Part shown: piece by piece, positions 53,333 to 61,388 of the stretch
Position numbering within the stretch: position 1 is the first letter of the stretch
How the letters are laid out: every line of letters starts with the position of its first letter
Origin: Dinoroseobacter sp013215265
GTDB lineage: Bacteria; Pseudomonadota; Alphaproteobacteria; Rhodobacterales; Rhodobacteraceae
NCBI GenBank assembly: GCA_963691755.1
Contig: OY829366.1
Span: 1,302,001 to 1,366,000, forward strand
Reading direction: 5' to 3'
Length of the DNA: 64,000 bases
Translations under genes and position numbers: made by a program
Notes under the pieces: generated by a model
What the model was told of the DNA's origin: nothing
What the model saw: the letters and a program-made list of their open reading frames with translations, nothing else
The model's database searches: none

Positions 53333-53375
53333 TTACGCTACAGCGCAAAATTAGGAGAATTACGCTGCAGCGTAA
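53333..53375. promoter_or_regulatory. paired palindromes, candidate AbiE operators
   Basis: A perfect 16-bp palindrome TTACGCTGCAGCGTAA (53360-53375) has a near copy TTACGCTACAGCGCAA (53333-53348), start to start 27 bp. They lie about 115 bp upstream of the antitoxin start. AbiEi repressors are known to bind inverted repeats upstream of their operon, so this fits, but the sites also lie between divergent genes and could serve the other. Confidence 0.5.
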
Positions 53376-53402
53376 GTTGTCGTGGGCTAGATTGCTGCGT
53401 CT

Positions 53403-53446
53403 ATGATCTTTAGATCATGCAGAGGATTTATGATCTAGGCATCATA
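53403..53446. promoter_or_regulatory. two further inverted repeats upstream of the HipB-like gene
   Basis: ATGATCTTTAGATCAT (53403-53418) is a perfect palindrome, and TATGATctaggcATCATA (53429-53446) a second one with a different centre. They directly precede the start of the small HTH gene and are probable operators for its product. Confidence 0.5.
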
Positions 53447-53447
53447 G

Positions 53448-53720
53448 GTGGCGCTGGAGGCAGGCTTGCAGAACTTCGTTCGAATTCCCCGAGATCTTGG
53501 ACATGCGATCCGTCAGGCTCGTCGAGAGAAAAACTTGACGCAGGCCGATCTCGCCGTGCGCAGCGGTGTTTGGCAGGAAACGATATCGAAAGTTGAGGCC
53601 GGGCGGGGCGGTACAAAGCTCGACACGATCCTGGCGCTGCTGGCGGCCCTCGACTTAGAGCTTTTGGTCAGAACACGCAGCAAGGGCTCTGCATCTGATT
53701 TTGACAACATTTTCGACTGA
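53448..53720 (+). CDS. HipB-like helix-turn-helix regulator
   Basis: A 90-residue XRE-type protein (LGHAIRQARREKNLTQADLA, VRSGVWQETISKVEAG) with a short C-terminal helix (LALLAALDLELLVRTR). It resembles HipB-type antitoxins, but no HipA kinase follows. The start is uncertain: GTG at 53448 or, better supported by GGAGG, TTG at 53466. Confidence 0.75.
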   Translation: MALEAGLQNFVRIPRDLGHAIRQARREKNLTQADLAVRSGVWQETISKVEAGRGGTKLDTILALLAALDLELLVRTRSKGSASDFDNIFD

Positions 53721-54188
53721 AATCCCGCAGTGACGGAGTAACCGCAATTAAGCCGCAGCGGTTTTCTAGGTCCTCAACTCTTGTGACGCAGCATGACGAC
53801 ACCGTTCAGTTTGTGAGTGCCGAACTCAGACCCTCAACGCCGTGTTTCTGATTGCTGAACATAAGCGGGCAGCCGTGTCAGACGCGGGGCAAGCCCCGCT
53901 TCAACAAGAAAATTCCCCTGCGCCAGCGCATTCCTCGCGAGGCATGTGTGGACACCCGTCGGTCAAGCATTTTTTCGAAGTCCGATTTCCGGTTCAGTGC
54001 GCTCATGTGTCCGGCCTTTTGTCGCGGTGGATGCCGCTGGCCCTGATGAAGTCCGCAGATCTTGGTCCCTATCAAATTTACGCACATGCAAATGCAGTCT
54101 CGCGAACGGGTTTTCCTGATCTCCGGCTGGCACCGGTTTTCATCATTCGACGTGCACGCTCTCCCGATCTCTGTGTTTCTGGCCTTGC
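53721..54188. other. 468-bp noncoding flank of the IS110-family transposase (candidate bridge-RNA region)
   Basis: Lies downstream of the transposase stop on the transposase strand. It contains hairpins such as GCGGGGC-aa-GCCCCGC (53884-53899) and the palindrome CCTCGCGAGG (53933-53942). IS110 relatives carry a noncoding RNA that guides recombination; in the IS1111-type branch it lies 3' of the transposase gene. The plus-strand frame 53842-54336 is judged spurious. Exact IS ends could not be fixed. Confidence 0.45.
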
Positions 54189-55232
54189 TCAGACGGCGAG
54201 CGCCGCCTTCTCAGGTTTATACTCTGCCTTCCCGGTCATGACGGCCCAGGCAATCCTTGCAATCTTGTTGGCCAATGCCACCGTCACCAACCGTGGAGGC
54301 TTGCCGGTATCGATGAGACGTTTCACCCAGCCATAGAGCGGCGTTTCCCGTCCCGATGTGACCCGCCTGATGACCGATGTCGCCCCGAGTACAAGCAGCG
54401 TTCGTAGGGTTCGGTCGCCAGCTTTCGTGATCCGCCCATTCCGTTCCTTCCCGCCAGAAGAGTTGGATTTGGGCGTCAGCCCCAACCAGGCGGCAAAGGA
54501 ACGGCCGGATGGAAAGGCTTCCGGGTTCGCGACAGTCGCGGCCAGGGCCGTGGCAATGATCTGCCCTATGCCCGGGATTGTTGCCAGCCTGCGGCTGGCT
54601 TCACTTGTTCGATGCCAGTCTCTGAGCTGCTTCTCAAGCTGCTTGACCTCGTCCGTTACGATCATGATCTGCCGGGCATAGGTCTCGACGATGGATCGAA
54701 CAAGTGGCGGGACACCGAGCTCGTCGCCTTCGTGTCCGAGGACACGATCGACCAGCTCGCCGACCCGCTCAATCCCCACAGGGGCGACAATGCCAAGTTC
54801 GGCCAGATGGCCGCGCAGGGCATTCACCAGCATGGTCCGCTGACGGATCAGCAAGGACCGGGTACGGTGGATCATCAGGACCGACTGCTGATCCACCGAT
54901 TTGACCGCGACGAAACGCATGGTCGGGCGGGTGACGGCTTCGCAGATCGCCTCGGCATCGACGGCGTCATTCTTGCCGCGCTTGACGTAGGGCTTCACGT
55001 ATTTCGGGGTCATCAGTTTGACTTCATGGCCCAGGGCGATCAGTTCCCGGGCCCAGTGATGAGCAGCGCCGCAAGATTCCATTCCAATCAAGCTGGGTGG
55101 CAGATCTTCGAAGAAGGCCAGAAACTCGGATCGTCGCAGCTTCCTATTCGTAAGCACTTGGTCACTCCCGTCGATCACGTGCACCTGAAAAAACCGTTTC
55201 GCGATATCAACGCCAATTGTCAGTCCGGACAT
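54189..55232 (-). CDS. IS110-family transposase
   Basis: A 347-residue RNA-guided-type recombinase of the IS110 family. The N-terminal DEDD/RuvC-like domain begins GVDIAKRFFQVHVIDG and includes 'KNDAVDAEAICEA'; the C-terminal Transposase_20 domain shows RLATIPGIGQIIATALAA and 'FAAWLGLTPKSNSSGGKERNG' with the catalytic Ser. I use the ATG at 55232, preceded by AGGAGG. Sequence features resemble the IS1111-type branch. It is not obviously disrupting a gene. Confidence 0.92.
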   Translation of the reverse strand: MSGLTIGVDIAKRFFQVHVIDGSDQVLTNRKLRRSEFLAFFEDLPPSLIGMESCGAAHHWARELIALGHEVKLMTPKYVKPYVKRGKNDAVDAEAICEAVTRPTMRFVAVKSVDQQSVLMIHRTRSLLIRQRTMLVNALRGHLAELGIVAPVGIERVGELVDRVLGHEGDELGVPPLVRSIVETYARQIMIVTDEVKQLEKQLRDWHRTSEASRRLATIPGIGQIIATALAATVANPEAFPSGRSFAAWLGLTPKSNSSGGKERNGRITKAGDRTLRTLLVLGATSVIRRVTSGRETPLYGWVKRLIDTGKPPRLVTVALANKIARIAWAVMTGKAEYKPEKAALAV

Positions 55233-55374
55233 TTCTTCCTCCTCTGCCCTCGGATTTCTCCCCAAGGGTGAAGCTGGGGGTGGAGGGTGTCCACACCATC
55301 AAGTTTCTCGCTGACAGCCCCTTGGTGCCAGCTTTGGTCATGTTCATCGAAACACTCAAAGTGAGGATCAAAAA

Positions 55375-55572
55375 ATGGCCACTCAAACTCTGAAACTGAA
55401 CGTCAAATCCGGCGAAAAAGACGGCAAGAACTTCTGGGACCGCTGCGGCGTCCTCTTCGTGAACACCGACGACAGCGGCAACATCACGTCGATCAATGTC
55501 AAACACAGCATGTTCCCGGATGTCGAAATGGTCGCCTTCCCGCGCCGCGATGAAGATCCAGTCACCGAGTGA
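55375..55572 (+). CDS. small conserved-looking hypothetical protein
   Basis: A 65-residue protein from the ATG at 55375 with GAGG upstream. The sequence reads MATQTLKLNVKSGEKDGKNF and contains 'WDRCGVLFVNTDD' and 'INVKHSMFPDVEMVAFPRR', a clean beta-rich fold with little low complexity, suggesting a real, selected gene. It stands alone between an IS110 element and the BREX-linked DUF4268 gene. Function unknown. Confidence 0.65.
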   Translation: MATQTLKLNVKSGEKDGKNFWDRCGVLFVNTDDSGNITSINVKHSMFPDVEMVAFPRRDEDPVTE

Positions 55573-55631
55573 CCTCAGTTCCAGGGCGGGTTCACCGCCC
55601 TGGCCTTCATCGGCGAAAACAAGGTTGCCAG

Positions 55632-56768
55632 CTAGGTTGCTTCGTCTTGAGAGCGGACCTGCCGGTTCAGGCGCGTAAGCGGTTCGCTGAAAGCCGCTTC
55701 CAGTTTTTGGATATGAGCCGCAAGCCAACCAATCATCTCGGGCCACGCTTCTCTATTGAAGCCGTCAAAAGGTTGAGCGTAGACGATGCGGCTGGCCTTC
55801 TTATCGTCCATGCGCCGCCAATCGAGTTAGGCCCCAAAAGCTGTTTCGATGTCATCTTTCTGGCCATAGAGCTGATCGAACAACCATTTGTTCTCTGCGG
55901 TTTCAGAGCGCTGCAAGCTTATCTCGACCCGCGCTTCATCTCGCGAGAAGATCATCTGATAGGGGCAAGACCTGGTCCCAGACCCTGCGCTAAGCCAATG
56001 ATCCTTGGTCGGGCTGATATTCTGGTAAAGTGTAACGCCGTCAACACGCAGCTGTTCAAGGGCCGCCTCCCAGAAGTCCAAACGCAGCTTATGCCGCTTC
56101 TTCTGTGTGTCCTGAATTGCTTTCTCTTCGTTTTCTTTGCTCGACATTCCGATCATAAAGTCTGCCGCTTCAGGTGTAGGTATGATCTGCTGAATGTCGA
56201 CCATCAGCTCGTCGCCAAACGAATATGGGGTCACCTTGAAGCATTGTGCGCGAATTCCGCGGCTGAGGAGCCACAGCACCGTTGCCGTGACCTCGCGCCG
56301 AAAATTGGCTGCGATGAAGATCATCCTTTGGTCATTGCCTGGGTTTAGGACGGTCTCTTCCAGCTCCTCAACTTCCATGAACTCACAGATCCGCACGGCC
56401 GCATTGCCACCACCCGCATAGCGGTCGAGGTACTGCTGATAGATGTCGACGATCTGCGTCTTTGTCAGGCCCGAGACATAGGCGGTGTATTTCAGCGCCT
56501 GCCAGGTGACATCCCTGCCGCTGTCATCAAGCTTGTTCTCGATCACAACGAGGTTGCCGTCCTTGTCGAGCGCCAAGAGATCCAGGCGTTCGCGGGTTTC
56601 ATCAAACCCGTCGAACTCCTTTTGAATGATCAGCAATTCTTCACCGAGGGCGTCAGGCTGGTTCGCCAGCCACTCCTGCAGATGGTCGCGCTCGCGCAGG
56701 TTCAACTCAGAAAAGCGCTTTTGGGATAGGCGGGACAAACGGTTTTGGTTCAAATCAACGCGGAACAT
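55632..56768 (-). pseudogene. DUF4268 / NucS-like nuclease gene with an in-frame ochre codon
   Basis: A 378-codon frame that reads through once: TAA at 55827-55829 interrupts it after KDDIETAFGA, and the same frame continues LDWRRMDDKKASRIVY...PLTRL to a normal stop at 55632. The N-terminal half resembles an endonuclease-like module ('LDLLALDKDGNLVVIENKLDDSGRD' with an acidic E-x-K), and the C-terminal part is DUF4268. A GAA-to-TAA change fits. The truncated 313-residue product might keep the nuclease-like half. It follows brxL by 39 bases in the same direction, so it was an accessory of the BREX operon. Confidence 0.8.
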
Positions 56769-56807
56769 GGCTTGGCTCTTTTATGAAATATCTACTCAGT
56801 TTCACCG

Positions 56808-58883
56808 TTAGTCTTGCCGCACATAGGTAACATAGAAGTTCTTCAGCATGCGGTGCTCCTGCAGGCGGTCACCTAGGCTGAACCCGTCACGTCGCATAGG
56901 CGCTTGGAAAATATCTAGACCGCGATCAAGTACGATTTTCCAGCCGGTATCGGTGACGATATCTCTCGAGTGCGCGGTCCCTGAACTATCAAATGCCCAG
57001 GTGAAATCAACGCCCGAACCAATGCATGCCTCGGTAATGCTCTCCAGCAATTCGCGTTGCTTTTGCACGTTTCCGTCATCAGGCCCGGTGACAAGATGGA
57101 TGGCCACTTGATCTTCCAACGCCTTGCGTTGAATGACCATTTCGACGAATTCCATCATGTTCTTGATCTGGTAAAAATAGCGAATGTAGGGGTCTGTCAC
57201 CACGATCCGAGATGCACCGTCCAGATAGGGCCCAAACAGTTTATCGTAGCTGACGCCCTTTCGGTTTTCGGCGAATACGTGGTGCCCCTCTTCGGTGCGC
57301 GGCTTGGCGGGCGCTGAGGTCTCCGATGTGTCGCGCGGCTCATGTTCGACTTCGATGACGTCATCATCGACTGCATCAGTGGATTGGTCCTGCTGCTTTG
57401 GGTCTAAGGCAGGTTTCAGATAGTAGAATTGGGGGAACTCTTGCTCTTCGACGGTTTGGACGCGCCGCTTTTCCCCGTCAGAGCCAGTGTAGAAGAAGTC
57501 GACATCTGGATAGGTCGCATCGATCCGAAACAGTTGGTCCTTTACGCGCTTTCGACTTTCAAGTGCGAGCTGCAAGAGCTCTTCAACGTCATCGGCTGTT
57601 TCATCTCCGGCAGGGAAAATAACCTTCAGGAAGCCCGACATGGTTTTGTAGACGGCGTCCCGATCACGGGTTGAAATCTTCTCGCTGACTTTGAAATGCA
57701 GGTCCGGCCGGTTGGAGAAGTCTTCTTGGCGCAAATGGCGAAGGATCTCGGCGAGGTAGTCGACAATGAACCCGTAGCCAGTGGTGAACATCTCACCTCG
57801 GATCACGTCGATCTCCCAGCCAGGCAGATATGCGTGGAGACGGTCAATGAATGCAGAGTCATGGAACTGGGGCGGCAGTGCTTCGAACAAGTCGCTGTTC
57901 TTGAGCATGAATGGCACATTGTGGTCTGTGTTGCCGACAAATGCGAAGCTCGCTTCTGCCCCCATGGGGTTAACCCCGCGCGAGAAGGTCTTGTTTGCCA
58001 TGTAGTTTTTCATGATATCGACGAGCGCTTTGTTGGCAGTCTTCTCGCGTCCGGCGAACTCATCGAAGGCGACAACATCCCAGTAGCCGACCAACCCAAT
58101 CCGGCCATTCGAATTGTTTACAAACAACTTCGGGATGGTCACTTCGCCGCCTGAGATCAACTGCCCGTGTGGCGAAAACTCAGAGTAGATATGCGATTTA
58201 CCCGTTCCCTTTGGGCCAAGTTCGATGATGTTATAGTTTCGCTCGACGAACGGGATCAGCCGCATCAGTTGCAGGAGCTTGCTTCGGCGTCCGAATGCTT
58301 CAGGATTGAAGCCAATCGACTGCATCAAGAGATCAATCCACTCGTCTTTGGTAAATTGCGCGCGCGCCTCCTTGTACCCCTCGTAATCGACCTTTGCGAT
58401 CTGAATGGGTTTGATAGTCTCGAGCACCCACGGAGATGTTCTTGCGTCCTCTGAAAACTCGTATTGGACATCGGCAATACACCATACGCCGGTCACAAGC
58501 AGCTTTGGGTGCGCTTTGACCGTTCCGCTATCCACCGCAACCTTTTTGATGCCCAGGTTGTCGAACGTGGCTTCGTAACTGTCTGTTTTTTCGTTCAGTG
58601 AGACGCTGATCTGATCGATGACCTTGTAGCGACCCTTTTCCTTGATCGTGGATTGGATCAGTCCCGCTTCGCTTCTGTGAACGTAGTGCTTTCTAAGGAT
58701 TTCTTTGACGGTTTCGATACCGCTCTCGATCGATGCTTCGTCGTCAGTCGCACAGTACTGCCCAAGCAGGTATTCGAGGACATATGTTGGAACGATTGCG
58801 TTGCCTTTGACCGCTTTCACAAGGTCTTTGCGGACCACGTAGCCCGCGAAATGCTCGTTAATTTTTTCGTCGAGTGCGCTCAT
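56808..58883 (-). CDS. brxL: BREX system Lon-like protein BrxL
   Basis: A 691-residue protein of the BrxL family. The N-terminal part opens MSALDEKINEHFAGYVVRKD; the AAA-like core has the Walker A GPKGTGKSH and Walker B-like VVAFDEFAG. The C-terminal domain (about residue 540 on) resembles the Lon-like/PLD-like end of BrxL ('RIVVTDPYIRYFYQIKNMMEF'). BrxL forms DNA-binding rings and is needed for BREX defence in several type 1 systems. Ten bases separate it from the pglZ stop. Confidence 0.92.
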   Translation of the reverse strand: MSALDEKINEHFAGYVVRKDLVKAVKGNAIVPTYVLEYLLGQYCATDDEASIESGIETVKEILRKHYVHRSEAGLIQSTIKEKGRYKVIDQISVSLNEKTDSYEATFDNLGIKKVAVDSGTVKAHPKLLVTGVWCIADVQYEFSEDARTSPWVLETIKPIQIAKVDYEGYKEARAQFTKDEWIDLLMQSIGFNPEAFGRRSKLLQLMRLIPFVERNYNIIELGPKGTGKSHIYSEFSPHGQLISGGEVTIPKLFVNNSNGRIGLVGYWDVVAFDEFAGREKTANKALVDIMKNYMANKTFSRGVNPMGAEASFAFVGNTDHNVPFMLKNSDLFEALPPQFHDSAFIDRLHAYLPGWEIDVIRGEMFTTGYGFIVDYLAEILRHLRQEDFSNRPDLHFKVSEKISTRDRDAVYKTMSGFLKVIFPAGDETADDVEELLQLALESRKRVKDQLFRIDATYPDVDFFYTGSDGEKRRVQTVEEQEFPQFYYLKPALDPKQQDQSTDAVDDDVIEVEHEPRDTSETSAPAKPRTEEGHHVFAENRKGVSYDKLFGPYLDGASRIVVTDPYIRYFYQIKNMMEFVEMVIQRKALEDQVAIHLVTGPDDGNVQKQRELLESITEACIGSGVDFTWAFDSSGTAHSRDIVTDTGWKIVLDRGLDIFQAPMRRDGFSLGDRLQEHRMLKNFYVTYVRQD

Positions 58884-58892
58884 GATAGGTCC

Positions 58893-61388
58893 TTAAAAGT
58901 CGAAATCTGTCGATATGCCACGACGCAGTTGGAAACGGTGGCTTGTGTAATCTTCGAAGTGGCTCGTTTTGCCGATCCGTTCGCGAAGCTTGAGGAAGAC
59001 GTCCTGGTTGTTGAACCGATCAGCATCGCGAGAAAGCAGGAACTTGATGGGTAGCTCCCGTTCGCGCGCATTTTGCGAGGTGTAGTCAAAGGTCAGCGGG
59101 TGCTCATCTGAAATGAGCGTGCCGTCCGAAGCGTAAATCCCAGCAAGAACATCACGTTGTTGCTGTTTCTCTGAAACCGGCTGTGTTTGATAGAGAGTGA
59201 CCGCCGTTTGGCCGGAAGAGATCAGGCTTTTTCCAGTTACGATGATCTGCACTTCAACTTTTTCGACATCGGCTTCGCGTCGTTTGCCAACGCGGAGTAC
59301 GGGAACAATGACCTCTTGAAGCGTGGCCCCGCCATGCACAAACCGGCTTCCCGCTCCCTTGACTCGCATACGATTGATCGAATTAGGCAGTAGAACATCC
59401 AAGTTACCTGATAGACCCAGATTTGCGGATGAGAACTTCTTCATACCAGAAGTCGCATCAAGGTCTCGCCCGATGATAAATCGACGATTTTTAACAAGGA
59501 TTTCCGCACCAGCAGGCACCGCTACCGAAAAATCTGTCTCGTCCAACGCGCGGTGCTGATAGATGAAGCCGTGATCGGCCGTCACAAGAATGTTGGAAAA
59601 GTTGGCGGTTGTGAGCTTGCGGACCAGCTTGGTCAGATCTTCGACAGCGACCTCTGCAGCCTCTGTCACGCGTTCCGCGGTGGCGAGCTTGTCGCCAACG
59701 ATGTCGATCCTGTTGTGATAGAGGTAGAGAATGTCATGATCGCGGAACACCTCTTTTCCGTCGTCCGCCTTCAAGCTCATGAATTCATCGGCCTTCATGG
59801 CTTTGACACGGTCTCCGGCACGCCCCATGCCTAGAACCTTTTCGCGGTTTGCGGTTCCCTGAGTAGGCAAGCCAAACGAAGACACGTTTCCGTCCTCCGA
59901 CAGCTCCAGATCCTTGTTCGGTAAGAGCGCAGCCATGCCGAGTTGTGTGTAGCTGGGCAGCGCAGAAATCATCGGCTTTAGGTCGGCGTCGAACCGGTTC
60001 AGCTTGCGGATCTCGCGCAGCGCTTCTTCTGCAACCTCATAGCGCAATGCGTCTGAGATAATCACCACCACCTTCTGATCGCGGCGGCGGAATTCGGCGG
60101 CCTGGTCCATATAGAAATCGGTCTGATGCGCAAATCCCGATATCTTCCAATCGCTCAGCCCAGCGATCTGATCTTGCCAGGCGTCATTGACGGCAGACAG
60201 GAAGTTGGTCGTGTAGCGGTTCTCTACGCTTTCGAACAACGCGCTAAGCAGCGAGGCCTGACCACTCTTTTGCATATGATAGATGAATTTGCGGTAGAGT
60301 TGGTCGATCTTGTACCAGTGCGAAACATAGCGCTTAACCCCCTCAGCGGGGGAGGTCATAGTCAGGTTCGCCTCAGCCAACGCTTGCTGGAATTCTGTGG
60401 CATAGCCGATGGCTTGATAAATATCCTCATAGGTTGGGTACCAATAGCTTTGCCGCCTCTCTCGCACGGTCTTCAGCACCTCGGCCGATGAAACCGTTTG
60501 GCTCGCCATCTCACGCACGAGAGAGCGAATGATCTGCCGGTCGATCTCTTCGAAGTGGTCAATGGCACGCAGGGCCTTGATGTCGCGCTCTTGCACGTCT
60601 TCAGGGATCCGTAGGATGTCCTGGTACTTCCCGCTCAGCGTTTCAAACGCCTGCGCCCCCAGCCGATTGTTCTTCCAGCGGCGGAAGACAAGAAGCGCCT
60701 CGCCGTTCAGCTTACCATCTTCACCCAAGGCGCGGGCATAGCAGGACTGGAACAGCGTGATCGCGAAATCCTCAAAGTCAGGCGCATCGCTGGCATAGCC
60801 GTAGGCATTCTCGACCTGTTTCCAGAAGAACTCTGTCAGACCGGACCGCTCCATCAGGCGCATGGCGTCGTCGCGCTCATCCGCGAGCTCGGCCAGCAGC
60901 TCCTCGATCACCGTGTCCAAGGCTCCCTCGGCCCCGGCGCAGACGGCCAACATGCGGCGCAGCACATCGGTTTTCGTGTCAGACGGGGTGATCATCTGCT
61001 TCAGCGCCTCGATGCGGCCCTTGGCGCGGTAGAACTCCATATGGTCGCGCACCACGTCTTCGAACTGCAGCGGCAAGCCCAGTTCGGCCAGCCAGATCGC
61101 CGCTTGATCGGCCTTGAAGACACCGCAGGCGAAATAGAGGTCCAGCAGCCAATTGTCGGCCATCTCGGGCGCGGGGCCGTCGTGGAAGACCAGAAACTTT
61201 TGTTTCGGCTCTTGCCGCAGCACGCGGTACTTCAGACCGAACTCGTTATTCGCGATCTCGACCTTTTCCACATCGGGCAGATCCACGGCGTCATATTCGC
61301 CCCGCATGTCGCGCGCGGCGTCGTACCAGAAGACGATCCGGTGATCGATGAACAGCCGCTCTAGGCCCGCCTTGATCCGGTCCGTCAT
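58893..61388 (-). CDS. pglZ: BREX-1 system phosphatase PglZ, type A
   Basis: An 831-residue PglZ. The alkaline-phosphatase-superfamily core shows VVVIISDALRYEVAEEA with the metal Asp, and later ILVTADHGFIYQH with the metal His pair. The N-terminal 400 residues are the helical region and the C-terminus ends in the family's beta domain. PglZ is essential to BREX defence and methylation in characterised systems. Start overlaps the pglX stop (ATGA). Confidence 0.93.
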   Translation of the reverse strand: MTDRIKAGLERLFIDHRIVFWYDAARDMRGEYDAVDLPDVEKVEIANNEFGLKYRVLRQEPKQKFLVFHDGPAPEMADNWLLDLYFACGVFKADQAAIWLAELGLPLQFEDVVRDHMEFYRAKGRIEALKQMITPSDTKTDVLRRMLAVCAGAEGALDTVIEELLAELADERDDAMRLMERSGLTEFFWKQVENAYGYASDAPDFEDFAITLFQSCYARALGEDGKLNGEALLVFRRWKNNRLGAQAFETLSGKYQDILRIPEDVQERDIKALRAIDHFEEIDRQIIRSLVREMASQTVSSAEVLKTVRERRQSYWYPTYEDIYQAIGYATEFQQALAEANLTMTSPAEGVKRYVSHWYKIDQLYRKFIYHMQKSGQASLLSALFESVENRYTTNFLSAVNDAWQDQIAGLSDWKISGFAHQTDFYMDQAAEFRRRDQKVVVIISDALRYEVAEEALREIRKLNRFDADLKPMISALPSYTQLGMAALLPNKDLELSEDGNVSSFGLPTQGTANREKVLGMGRAGDRVKAMKADEFMSLKADDGKEVFRDHDILYLYHNRIDIVGDKLATAERVTEAAEVAVEDLTKLVRKLTTANFSNILVTADHGFIYQHRALDETDFSVAVPAGAEILVKNRRFIIGRDLDATSGMKKFSSANLGLSGNLDVLLPNSINRMRVKGAGSRFVHGGATLQEVIVPVLRVGKRREADVEKVEVQIIVTGKSLISSGQTAVTLYQTQPVSEKQQQRDVLAGIYASDGTLISDEHPLTFDYTSQNARERELPIKFLLSRDADRFNNQDVFLKLRERIGKTSHFEDYTSHRFQLRRGISTDFDF

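Noticed and set aside
53842..54336. 164-residue plus-strand open frame
   Set aside because: Its second half is antisense to the IS110 transposase and its first half covers structured noncoding IS sequence.
55207..55746. 179-residue minus-strand open frame
   Set aside because: It is antisense to the small protein at 55375 and crosses the end of the DUF4268 frame and the start of the IS110 transposase in other frames.
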